NCBI GenBank assembly: GCA_903929755.1
Contig: CAIYVZ010000057.1
Span: forward strand, 1-58,303
Length of the DNA: 58,303 nucleotides
Origin: an uncultured Acidobacteriia bacterium
Lineage (GTDB): Bacteria; Acidobacteriota; Terriglobia; Bryobacterales; Bryobacteraceae
Direction: 5' to 3'
Of the stretch, positions 1 through 7,936 are shown in pieces. The position numbers were made by a program, and so were the translations under genes. The notes beneath the pieces are model-generated. The model ran no database searches. It saw only the letters and a list, made by a program, of their open reading frames with translations, and was not told the origin of the DNA. The stretch's first letter is position 1. Every line of letters begins with the position of its first letter.

Positions 1-116
1 CAGCTGGCTTAGTTGGAGCGCCAGGGTCAGCTGGCTTAGTTGGAGCGCCAGGGTCAGCTGGCTTAGTTGGAGCGCCAGGGTCAGCTGGCTTAGTTGGAGC
101 GCCAGGGTCAGCTGGC
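1..116. repeat. 27-bp tandem repeat, four copies plus partial fifth
   Basis: Four perfect 27-bp units lie at 1-27, 28-54, 55-81 and 82-108, with 8 bases of a fifth (cagctggc) after them. The unit is a multiple of three and is open in the frame of the downstream SGNH hydrolase, where it encodes a 9-residue repeat AGLVGAPGS. The array probably continues left of the window. It is best read as a low-complexity linker in the protein; copy number may vary between strains. Confidence 0.9.
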
Positions 117-1277
117 GCGGGCCCGCCGGGTGGTGGCCGCGCCGGCGCGTCTGGTGTTCCGGCGGGCAGGGGTGGCGGTGGCTTCAACAGAGGGCCACAA
201 ACCTTCGATAACCAGACCATCCGGATGATTGCGCACACCAGCATCGGAGGCCGTCGCCTTCGGGTGCAACTGACTCACCCCTTTGGGGCGGGCGTGGTGA
301 AAGTGGGGGCCGCGCACATCGCTGTCCGCGATAAAGATTCGGCCATCCTGCCGAAAACCGACAGAGTGCTAACTGTGGGCGGTGAGAAGAGTTTCCGGAT
401 GCTGCCTGGCGCGACTGTCATCAGCGATCCTGTGGATCTGGACTTTCCCGCATTAGCGGATCTCGCCATCAGTCTCTACCTGCCGACCGACACCGGCCTG
501 CCACCCAACCACCTGGTGGGTGTTCATACGACTTACATTTCCGGTCCGGGCGATTTCTCAGGACAGGTGGCAATCAGCAGCGGCACCACGATCACGGCAT
601 CCTATTGGATTTCCGCGATTGACGTTGTCGCCCCGGAAAAGTCTTTCGCGATCGTCACGCTGGGTGACTCTATCACGGATGGTGACAAGTCCACCGTGGA
701 CGCCAACAGCAGCTGGCCTTTGATTCTCGCCTCGCGTTTGCACGCCAACAGGGCTACAGCGGGAATCGGCGTCGCCAACGAGGGGATTGCGGGCAATCGG
801 ATACTGAGCGACAGTGGTGGCAGCGCGGGCGTGGCAGCGGTGGCACGCTTCGATCACGACGTGCTGGCGCAGTCCGGCGTGAAATGGGTTATTTTCCTCG
901 AAGGGATTAACGATATCGGGACACAGGTTCGCCGGAATACCGGCCTCACGGCGGAGGACCTGATCGCGGCGATGCGTCAGATGGTGGCGCGGGCGCATAC
1001 TCACGGCCTCCGGATCGCCGGTTGCACTCTGACCCCGTACCAGGGAGCGGCCTACTACTCAGAGAGTGGAGAAGCGATGCGGGAAGCGGTGAATACCTTC
1101 ATTCGCACCTCCGGTACTTTCGACGCAGTGATCGATTTCGATGCGGCTGTACGGGACCAGGCTGAGCCGCATAAATTCCGCACCTCGATGCACTCCGGGG
1201 ACAATCTGCACCCCAATGACGCGGGCTATAAAGTCATGGCGGAAGCCATCGACCTATCCATCTTTACCCGGCCCTGA
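1..1277 (+). CDS. SGNH/GDSL hydrolase, 5' partial
   Basis: This is a secreted-type esterase/lipase-like hydrolase of the SGNH superfamily. All four blocks are visible: GDSITDG with the nucleophile Ser near 663-683, G-x-N-R (GIAGNRIL) near 784, GINDIG near 903, and DNLHPND with the catalytic His near 1200. The N-terminal part (NQTIRMIAHTSIGG onward) is a beta-rich accessory domain common in this family. The first ATG is at 225, but the frame is open to the left edge and upstream codons encode NRGPQTFDNQTIR, which belongs to the conserved domain, so the true start lies outside the window. A Gly/Pro-rich linker and the 27-bp repeat precede it. The stop codon is inside a 16-bp tandem repeat. The substrate is unknown; a carbohydrate or pectin acetyl ester is a guess from context. 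Confidence 0.85.
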   Translation, partial: AGLVGAPGSAGLVGAPGSAGLVGAPGSAGLVGAPGSAGAGPPGGGRAGASGVPAGRGGGGFNRGPQTFDNQTIRMIAHTSIGGRRLRVQLTHPFGAGVVKVGAAHIAVRDKDSAILPKTDRVLTVGGEKSFRMLPGATVISDPVDLDFPALADLAISLYLPTDTGLPPNHLVGVHTTYISGPGDFSGQVAISSGTTITASYWISAIDVVAPEKSFAIVTLGDSITDGDKSTVDANSSWPLILASRLHANRATAGIGVANEGIAGNRILSDSGGSAGVAAVARFDHDVLAQSGVKWVIFLEGINDIGTQVRRNTGLTAEDLIAAMRQMVARAHTHGLRIAGCTLTPYQGAAYYSESGEAMREAVNTFIRTSGTFDAVIDFDAAVRDQAEPHKFRTSMHSGDNLHPNDAGYKVMAEAIDLSIFTRP

Positions 1278-1325
1278 CTTTACCCGGCCCTGACTTTACC
1301 CGGCCCTGACTTTACCCGGCCCTGA
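1262..1325. repeat. 16-bp tandem repeat, four copies
   Basis: Four exact copies of ctttacccggccctga lie at 1262-1277, 1278-1293, 1294-1309 and 1310-1325. The first copy encodes the last codons and the TGA stop of the SGNH hydrolase. Because each unit ends in the same stop codon, gain or loss of units leaves the protein end unchanged. The array separates the convergent ends of the hydrolase and the MFS gene. No T-tract terminator is seen here. Confidence 0.9.
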
Positions 1326-1332
1326 CTTTCGG

Positions 1333-2469
1333 TTATCGGGCCGCGGGCATTCTCGAACGGATCGCCAGGTTAACAGCGATGATAAGGAGCGAGAAAACGG
1401 GTAGAACCAGCAAGCCGGTGGCGAGGCCCCTGGGATCGCTGCCGGACAACCAGCCAATCAGTGGCGAACTGACTACGAGGCCGCTGAAACCGCAGGTAAT
1501 GGTGAAACCGATGGCCGTGGAACTGCCATGCTTGAAGAGATCCCCGACAATCGATACCGTGGTCGGGAAGACCGGTGCCATGGCGAGACCGGCGAAGAAG
1601 ACAGCCACTCCGGCGGTGGTCGCATCAGAACTCTGCAGCATGGCGAAGGTAGTAACAGCCATCAGGGCGGCTGCCGACATAGTGACGGTGAGAGGGCGGA
1701 TCCTGATCAGCACCGGGGCGATTGCCACACGACCGAGAAGCAGACCGATGGCGAACCCGAAGCCGAGGATGTTCAGTGCGCTGGACTCCTCGATACCGCG
1801 GGTGATGAGGTATTTCACCAGCCAGTTCCAGACGCCGAATTCGCACGCGGTGTAGAGGAAGGTGACGGTGGCCAAAAGGTACAGGACCGGATTCTTGAAC
1901 ACGCCGCCTGACTGGGCTACAGCTTGGCTGGCAGTGGGCGCCGGGATTTTCAGGAACAGATGAACGAGGAAAGTTACGGAGGTGATGATCGCTCCGGCAT
2001 AGGCGATGCGCATGGCGTCGCCTGCCAGGAGGTTACCCGCGACAAACGGTGTGGCGAAGCCGCCCAGACCGACGAACACGTTTAGGAAATTAAGGACCGA
2101 GGCCCGCTTTGACTCGCTGACGTCGCTGCCCAGAGCGTTAGCGCCGGTAATGATGATGCCGCCGCCCATACCCATCACGGCCATGGCAGCTATGATCAGG
2201 CCGTAGCCGGTGGCGTTTGCCAGAGCGAAGAGCGCGACCGCCACCAGCGCCAGGCCGAGCAGCAAGCCGGCCTTCTTGCCGCGCTTGTCCATGAGGGGCC
2301 CGACAGAGACGGAAGCTCCCACGAGACCCAGACCCTGGGCTAAGGCGATGTAGCTGGTCTGGAGATTATCCAGATGGAATTGTGAAGCCAGTGCGGGGGT
2401 TACGGTCCCCAGCATGGAGGCCACCATTCCGTAAACAAAAATGGCGAGGCACGCGGCGAAAATTAACAC
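1333..2469 (-). CDS. MFS transporter, sugar-type
   Basis: A 378-residue integral membrane protein with about 12 hydrophobic segments and the major facilitator loop motif between segments 2 and 3 (GPLMDKRGKKAG), so it is a secondary transporter of the inner membrane. It begins with GTG at 2469; the upstream AGGAG about eight bases before it supports this start. It is the last gene of the minus-strand sugar oxidation cluster, 102 bases after the PQQ dehydrogenase, so its likely cargo is a sugar or sugar acid produced by that pathway. The length is slightly short for the family but both halves are present. Substrate assignment is inference. Confidence 0.85.
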   Translation of the reverse strand: MLIFAACLAIFVYGMVASMLGTVTPALASQFHLDNLQTSYIALAQGLGLVGASVSVGPLMDKRGKKAGLLLGLALVAVALFALANATGYGLIIAAMAVMGMGGGIIITGANALGSDVSESKRASVLNFLNVFVGLGGFATPFVAGNLLAGDAMRIAYAGAIITSVTFLVHLFLKIPAPTASQAVAQSGGVFKNPVLYLLATVTFLYTACEFGVWNWLVKYLITRGIEESSALNILGFGFAIGLLLGRVAIAPVLIRIRPLTVTMSAAALMAVTTFAMLQSSDATTAGVAVFFAGLAMAPVFPTTVSIVGDLFKHGSSTAIGFTITCGFSGLVVSSPLIGWLSGSDPRGLATGLLVLPVFSLLIIAVNLAIRSRMPAAR

Positions 2470-2571
2470 AGACTGCTCCTTTTAAGGACAACTTTTCAGG
2501 ACCGGCAGGGCCAGTCGTCGCCACCTTTTTCATTCGGCATGGGTGGCGGGAGCGCTTACCGAAAGCAGCGC

Positions 2572-4293
2572 TTAGTTCAGGGCAAACGCGTAAAGCATGT
2601 CGACGGCGGCAATGAGGACGAACTGCTTCCCATCCAGCATATAGGTCTCGGCACCGTTCGACGGGTCGCCTACCTTTGCATGCCACAGAGGCTTGCCGTT
2701 GGCAGGGTCATAGGCGACCAGGTTGCCTCCGGGGTCGCCGCCAAAGAGCAACTTTCCGGCTGTGGTCATCAGAGGGTGACCGACATTGGTACCACCCCAG
2801 GCACTGGCCTCCGGATACTGATGACGCCATGCCACCTTACCCGTTTTGTAGTCGATGGCCGTGAGGAAGGTTCCCATCATGCCTGCTGCCATCTCCTGCT
2901 TGCCGCCCAGACCCATGGCGCCGCGGGGGTCCAGTTCTGTCAGGTAGTACATCGAGTAACTGTCCTCCGTGGTGACGTAAAAGAGACCGGTGTCCGGACT
3001 GAAGGTGGGCGGCATCCAGTTGGTGGCGCCGGCATTTGTCGGCGAAACCAGCGCACCTGCCACATGCCAGTCTTTCGAGGGAATACGGACGGGCTGTCCA
3101 CGGCTGTCTACTCCGCTGGCCCAGTTGGCGGTGGGGGAAAACTTGCCAGTCACCAGATGCTCGCCGGTTACCCGGTCGAGCGTGTAATAGTACCCGTTGC
3201 GAGTCGCGGTGAGCGCCAGTTTCCGCATCTTGCCGCCAAATTCGGCATTCACCAGAGCGGGGGTCTGTGTGGAGTCCCAATCGTGCGAATCGTGTGGGGA
3301 CGTTTGGAAATGCCATACGAGTTTCCCGGTATCCACATTGATCGCGACGAGTGAGCAGGTATATAAGTTGTCCCCTTCGCCGCGGGATTGGGTGGTGTAA
3401 GCGGGGGTGGGGTTTCCTGTTCCGACGATGTAGAGATGGGTTTCGGGATCGTAAGACCCGGGGATCCACATGTGTCCGCCGCCGTATTTGGAGGCGGTCA
3501 GTTTGGCCCAGGTTTTAAGAGCGGGGTCTGAAGCGTCCTGCGGAGTCGCGTACCATTTCCACTGGACATCGCCGGTCTCCGGATCGTAGGATGTCAGGAA
3601 CGCGGGGGAATCCAGATCATTCCCAATGCCAACCAGAATATGATTGCCGACCACGATGGGTGCGTTGGTGGAAAAGTATTGTTCAGTCAGGGGCGCAATT
3701 TCCTTGTGCCAGCGCTCCTTACCGGTCTTCGCGTCGATGCAGACGAGAAAGTCGTCGGGAGTTTCCATGTACAACCAGTTGCCCCACATGCCGAGGCCCC
3801 GGTTTCCGGTATGGGTGCCGCCGCGAGTCTTCCAGACGAAATGCCAGAGAACACGCCCGTCCCGGGCGTCCACGGCCCAGGCGTTGTCGGGCGTGGAAGG
3901 GTAGAGAACTCCATCGACTTCAAGCACCGCGCCGACGATCCTGCTGGACCTCCCGGTGGTACCGGTTTCATTCAGTTCACCGGTGCCCAAGCCCGCGACG
4001 ATCTGCGGCACCGCCGCGGCGCCACCGCCGAAACCACCGCCTCTGCCGCCGCCGCCCGCCGCGGGCATCCCGGAAGTGACCCGCGTTGCCCAGGCGAGGC
4101 CCAGCGTTTTGATGTTGGACTGGTTAATCTGCGTGAGCGCGCTGTAACGCTTGCCGCTGTAGTCTCCGGAATAAGTGGGCCACGAATCGGACAGAGGCTT
4201 CAGGAGAGTGGCAGGATCAAGACCCTGGCCGGTTGCAAGTCCGGCGGAAACCATGCAAGTGAAAACGACCAGAGAGATTTTCATGTTTTTCAT
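2572..4293 (-). CDS. PQQ-dependent dehydrogenase, methanol/ethanol family-like
   Basis: A 573-residue exported quinoprotein with an eight-bladed propeller pattern. A signal peptide (MKISLVVFTCMVSAGLATGQ) is followed by DSWPTYSGDYSGKRYSAL, typical of the first blade. At least six tryptophan-docking motifs are visible, such as CIDAKTGKERW, AINVDTGKLVW and AIDYKTGKVAW. The adjacent Cys pair of classical methanol dehydrogenases is not seen. A Gly-rich insert (about 4005-4075) follows the first blade. The start overlaps the stop of the upstream cytochrome c in an ATGA, so translation is coupled and the cytochrome is the obvious electron acceptor. It should oxidise a periplasmic sugar or alcohol; the substrate cannot be read from sequence. 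Confidence 0.88.
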   Translation of the reverse strand: MKNMKISLVVFTCMVSAGLATGQGLDPATLLKPLSDSWPTYSGDYSGKRYSALTQINQSNIKTLGLAWATRVTSGMPAAGGGGRGGGFGGGAAAVPQIVAGLGTGELNETGTTGRSSRIVGAVLEVDGVLYPSTPDNAWAVDARDGRVLWHFVWKTRGGTHTGNRGLGMWGNWLYMETPDDFLVCIDAKTGKERWHKEIAPLTEQYFSTNAPIVVGNHILVGIGNDLDSPAFLTSYDPETGDVQWKWYATPQDASDPALKTWAKLTASKYGGGHMWIPGSYDPETHLYIVGTGNPTPAYTTQSRGEGDNLYTCSLVAINVDTGKLVWHFQTSPHDSHDWDSTQTPALVNAEFGGKMRKLALTATRNGYYYTLDRVTGEHLVTGKFSPTANWASGVDSRGQPVRIPSKDWHVAGALVSPTNAGATNWMPPTFSPDTGLFYVTTEDSYSMYYLTELDPRGAMGLGGKQEMAAGMMGTFLTAIDYKTGKVAWRHQYPEASAWGGTNVGHPLMTTAGKLLFGGDPGGNLVAYDPANGKPLWHAKVGDPSNGAETYMLDGKQFVLIAAVDMLYAFALN

Positions 4294-5207
4294 TTGACTG
4301 TTGCCAGGTAAGCGGTCACGTTGTGGATGTCGTCGTCTGTATAGCCGGCGAGGAGGTCTTTATGGGGTTTCAGAGGGTCGTGAACTTCCACGCGCGGAAT
4401 GCGATCGTTTCGGAGGAAAGTCCGGGGCGAGCCAGTGTCATCTATGAGAGTGACGGTGAAGTCATCGATCCGGTCCAGACGCCCTTCGTGTTTCTGCCCG
4501 TTGGGCATGGTCACGGTCACGGTTTTCGGCGGCACGTTCAGGGCAGCGTTTGCGCCAAGGCCAAAGCCTCCGCCACGAGGGGGAGTCGGCATGATCCACG
4601 TTTGCTGCAGCGTCTTCGGGTCGGCAATTCTGGTGCCGATGCTTTTCAGATCACCTGTAACCGAGTGGCAGTTGCCGCATTTGGCCTTGAAATACGCTTC
4701 GCCGGATTTGGCATTACCCACCAGCAAGTTCGGAGGGGCGTCGCGCATGACGTCACGGCCGCCCACGTTGAAGCTGTGGAGAAAGGCGGCGATATCAGAA
4801 ATCTGCGAGGGGGTCATGTCAAACCGGGGCATACCGGCTTCGGGAACACCGCTAAGAATGACTTTGCCAATGAGTTCGCCTTTCATATCATTCGTGACTG
4901 TTACGGTGCGCCAGAGATTCGGGCCGCTTTCGCCGCCGCGGGCATCGGGACCGTGGCAGAACGTGCATTGCACACCGTAAAGAGCTTTACCCCGTGCCAC
5001 CTCAGCCGGAGCGGCCGGGGGACGAGGATTATAGGTTCCGCCCATGCCCCCACCGCCGCGCCCTGGGCCGCGGCCCGCGGGCGGCGCGCCAGGTGTAGCT
5101 GGTCCAGGGGGCGCCTGCGCAAGTAAAAATGCTGTACTCATCGCCGCAAGGACGACAGCACCGGCAACCTGAACGCGCGTGAATGCTTTCTGTTTTGGTC
5201 TGCTCAC
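4290..5207 (-). CDS. dihaem c-type cytochrome
   Basis: A 305-residue exported electron carrier. An N-terminal hydrophobic segment (residues 12-31) is followed by a Pro/Gly/Arg-rich linker, then two haem-binding motifs: CTFCH at residues 81-85 and CGNCH at 177-181. Likely distal Met ligands are in AGMPRF for domain 1 and, less surely, WIMP for domain 2. Between the second haem motif and the C-terminal helix is a beta-rich insert (TVTMPNGQKHEGRLDRIDD) also found in other cytochromes that accompany quinoproteins. The gene is 42 bases after the aldehyde dehydrogenase and overlaps the PQQ dehydrogenase by 4 bases, so it is the probable electron acceptor of that enzyme. Confidence 0.9.
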   Translation of the reverse strand: MSRPKQKAFTRVQVAGAVVLAAMSTAFLLAQAPPGPATPGAPPAGRGPGRGGGGMGGTYNPRPPAAPAEVARGKALYGVQCTFCHGPDARGGESGPNLWRTVTVTNDMKGELIGKVILSGVPEAGMPRFDMTPSQISDIAAFLHSFNVGGRDVMRDAPPNLLVGNAKSGEAYFKAKCGNCHSVTGDLKSIGTRIADPKTLQQTWIMPTPPRGGGFGLGANAALNVPPKTVTVTMPNGQKHEGRLDRIDDFTVTLIDDTGSPRTFLRNDRIPRVEVHDPLKPHKDLLAGYTDDDIHNVTAYLATVK

Positions 5208-5249
5208 TTTGATCCTTTGTCGCCGCTTGTTTTGGCCGGCCCGAGTACG

Positions 5250-6791
5250 CTAGGCCAGCGCCCCGTTGATAACGATCGCTTTTTCTTCGGTCATCTCGCG
5301 AATCGTGTCCGTGATGCTCTCGCGACCATTGCCGCTCTGCTTGAAGCCGCCGAACGGCACGTTGCCTGGTCGGAATGCTCCCGGACCATTGATCACGACA
5401 CCGCCGACTTCCAGTCTGTGCGCTACTTTGAGCGCGTTGTTTATGTTTTCGGAGAAGACGCTGGCCTGGAGTCCGTAAGGCGAGTCGTTGGCGATGGCAA
5501 TGGCACCCGCGATGTCTTTGAAGGTATAGATGGGTGCGACAGGACCAAACACTTCGTCACACATGACGGGCATATCAGGAGTTACATCCACCAATACTGT
5601 TGGTTTGTAGAATGACAAACCTTCGCGTCCACCACCAAGGAGGCACTTAGCGCCCATCTCGATGGACTTACTTACCTCGGAGTGCACCTTTGCGGCTGCG
5701 TCGGCGGTGATCAAGGGGCCCAGATCCGTTTCGTCCAGAGAAGGGTCTCCCATGTTGATTTTACCCGAGCGTTCCAGCAGCAGAGAGAGGAATTTGTCGT
5801 AGACACTTTCCTGAACCAGGACTCGCTTCACGGCGCAACAGATCTGGCCGGCGCCGTTTGTCAGGCGCCCCTGCACCACGGCTTCCGCGGCACCTGCCAG
5901 GTTGGCGTCTTCGAGGACGATCATGACATCGGTACCGCCCAACTCGAAGGCGGTACGCTTCAGAGTGCCAGCTGCTTTGCCTGCAATATATTTGGCTGCT
6001 CCCACGCTGCCGGTGAAACTGACCATGCGGACTTCGGGGTGGGTCAGGAGGGCGTCGCCCATGTCGGCCGGGAATCCGGTGAGCATTTGCATGCCTTCCG
6101 GCGGCATGCCTGACTCCAGCATGATCTCGCCGATGCGAAGGACGGTGAGAGGGCAGAGTTCCGGCAGCTTGACGATGACGGAATTGCCCCCTGCGATGGC
6201 GCCCGGAATCTTGTGGGCAAAAAGTTCCGCAGGGTAGTTGAAGGGAATGATGCCCACCACGATTCCTACGGGATGGCGGACGGTGTACGCGACCATGTTC
6301 TCGAGGCCGGGTACCGCATCCATCGGGAGATAGGCTCCGCGAATTCGCTTGGCTTCCTCGGCGAAATCGACAAAGAGGCGTTGAGTTGCGATCATCTCGA
6401 AACGGCACTGACGAATCGTCTTGCCGTTTTCGCGTGACAGCAACTGGCTGAGTTCTTCGTGCCGGCGACCGATTTCGATGGCGGTTTTGCCGAGGATATC
6501 GCTGCGGCGATGGGCGGGCAGCCGCTCCATCACAGTGCGGCCCTTAATCGCCAGCTCGATCGCACGCTCTACATCCTGCGCGTTGCAGCGCGGGACGTAG
6601 GCGATAATCTCGCCGCTGGCGGGATTCCGCACTGCGAATTCCTCTCCCGATATTGACGGGGACTGCTGCCCGTTCAGCAGCATGCCCATCCGCATCGCGG
6701 GTGGTGGAGCAGTCACATTGCCATTTGGCGATGCGGGAGGGGCCTGGCCCGTCGTCCCTTCATTCAACCGATCTTGCAGAGAGGTATTCAT
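5250..6791 (-). CDS. NAD(P)-dependent aldehyde dehydrogenase
   Basis: A 513-residue aldehyde dehydrogenase superfamily member that oxidises an aldehyde to an acid in the cytoplasm. Visible signatures are IPFNYP (catalytic Asn), FTGSVGAAKYI (nucleotide-binding loop), FELGG (general base Glu) and GQICCAVKR (catalytic Cys, here a Cys doublet). The C-terminal GPGAFRPGNVPFGGFKQSGNGR segment (read as two overlapping motifs) is normal. The first about 30 residues are Pro/Gly-rich and not part of the fold; an internal Met (MRMGMLLNG) could be the start, but AGGA eight bases before the ATG at 6791 supports the longer form. It sits in the sugar oxidation operon and may act on the carbonyl product of that pathway. 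Confidence 0.9.
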   Translation of the reverse strand: MNTSLQDRLNEGTTGQAPPASPNGNVTAPPPAMRMGMLLNGQQSPSISGEEFAVRNPASGEIIAYVPRCNAQDVERAIELAIKGRTVMERLPAHRRSDILGKTAIEIGRRHEELSQLLSRENGKTIRQCRFEMIATQRLFVDFAEEAKRIRGAYLPMDAVPGLENMVAYTVRHPVGIVVGIIPFNYPAELFAHKIPGAIAGGNSVIVKLPELCPLTVLRIGEIMLESGMPPEGMQMLTGFPADMGDALLTHPEVRMVSFTGSVGAAKYIAGKAAGTLKRTAFELGGTDVMIVLEDANLAGAAEAVVQGRLTNGAGQICCAVKRVLVQESVYDKFLSLLLERSGKINMGDPSLDETDLGPLITADAAAKVHSEVSKSIEMGAKCLLGGGREGLSFYKPTVLVDVTPDMPVMCDEVFGPVAPIYTFKDIAGAIAIANDSPYGLQASVFSENINNALKVAHRLEVGGVVINGPGAFRPGNVPFGGFKQSGNGRESITDTIREMTEEKAIVINGALA

Positions 6792-6876
6792 GGTTTGGTT
6801 CCTGTTTTCAAGTGCAGTCCCGAGTAGCTGCGGGCAGACCTTTAGGTCCCCGCTGATGTTCGTTTGCGGGGGGGGC

Positions 6877-7854
6877 TTACGCGAACGTCAACGCGTCTTT
6901 GCAATACTGGAGGCACTTCGACAACTCAACGGCGGGCCCCCCGGGACCTACGTATTCGATGCAGACGGGAAAATCGTACTTCTCTTTCTTCACCATCAGG
7001 AGAGCCTCTCTGAGAGGGGTCTGGCCTTCGCCGAAGGGCATCTCGGCTCCGAAGTTTTTGTTTCTGTCCTTCACGTGGATATTCGTAATCCGGGCGTGGT
7101 GTTCTTTCATGAAGGCAAGAGGATCGAAGCCCGTGGCGAAGAAATGTCCGACATCCAGGTTGACGCCAAATTTCTCAGACATCGCCATCACCTTGAGAAA
7201 TTCGTCAGGACCGGTGGTGTGGTTGTGCAGAGCCACGATCACATTGTGTTTTTCGGCGAAGGGCTTGAGGCGGGGGAAAACGGAGACCGGCGAGGACGCG
7301 GTGATGATCTTCGTACCGAGTGCCATCGTCATCTGGAAGCCTTTCTCGATCTCTTCGTCGGTAAAATCATCCGCGAAACTCAGGTTGAGGGAATAGAACT
7401 TCAGGCCGGCGTCGGTAAATTTCTTCCCTACTTCGCGATAGCGATCAAGACTGACGCCGAGCCGCCACTGGCGGAGAGCTTCACGGGCCGCAGGATCGCG
7501 GACAAAGGCCCCGCGGCCAGCGCCGCCTCGGGCTGCGCCACCAGGACCTCGCGCGCCGGGTGAAGGTGGTGGTGCGCCGGGCACCGGTCTTTGTGGACCG
7601 GCACGCCCGGTGCCGGGAAGGGGCACGGGGCCCCCAAGGTAGTTTTCGACATGCTCTGACATGACGTCAATCTCGGCCAGCCCCACGTCAGTCATGGTTT
7701 TGACTATGCCGTCAATGCCGATGCCGCTGAACGTAAAGCACGCGGACTGGCATCCCATGCGTACGCCTGCGATGGTAGAGTCCAGCGCTCGCAGGCGGCC
7801 CACCAGCGGGAGTCCGGCCAGTGCAAGTCTTCCAAGCTGTCTTCTTGAAAACAT
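6877..7854 (-). CDS. sugar phosphate isomerase/epimerase-like TIM-barrel protein, exported
   Basis: A 325-residue xylose-isomerase-like TIM-barrel protein (AP-endonuclease 2 superfamily). Metal-site type residues appear in VALHNHT, NLDVGHFF, IHVKDR and CIEYVGPGG. The N-terminus MFSRRQLGRLALAGLPLVG resembles a twin-arginine signal, so the protein is likely exported folded. A striking Gly/Pro/Arg insert (residues about 74-117, 7504-7635) interrupts the barrel after the second strand. The family often acts on keto-sugars or inositols, but the substrate here is unknown. It lies between the TonB receptor (82-base gap) and the aldehyde dehydrogenase (85-base gap) in the same direction, fitting periplasmic sugar processing. 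Confidence 0.82.
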   Translation of the reverse strand: MFSRRQLGRLALAGLPLVGRLRALDSTIAGVRMGCQSACFTFSGIGIDGIVKTMTDVGLAEIDVMSEHVENYLGGPVPLPGTGRAGPQRPVPGAPPPSPGARGPGGAARGGAGRGAFVRDPAAREALRQWRLGVSLDRYREVGKKFTDAGLKFYSLNLSFADDFTDEEIEKGFQMTMALGTKIITASSPVSVFPRLKPFAEKHNVIVALHNHTTGPDEFLKVMAMSEKFGVNLDVGHFFATGFDPLAFMKEHHARITNIHVKDRNKNFGAEMPFGEGQTPLREALLMVKKEKYDFPVCIEYVGPGGPAVELSKCLQYCKDALTFA

Positions 7855-7936
7855 ATATTTCTCCTATGTAACTGAAGTTGTTTCCAGCGGAGTGAAAGAG
7901 GCACCGGAGGCTGTGACCTCCGGTGCCTGTTTCGGT

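Noticed and set aside
1-116. CRISPR-like array
   Set aside because: The 27-bp units are directly adjacent with no spacers and are coding in frame.
2519-2548. Hairpin CGCCACC/GGTGGCG between the PQQ dehydrogenase and MFS genes as a terminator
   Set aside because: Seven-bp stem with a long loop and no T-tract on the minus strand; not convincing.
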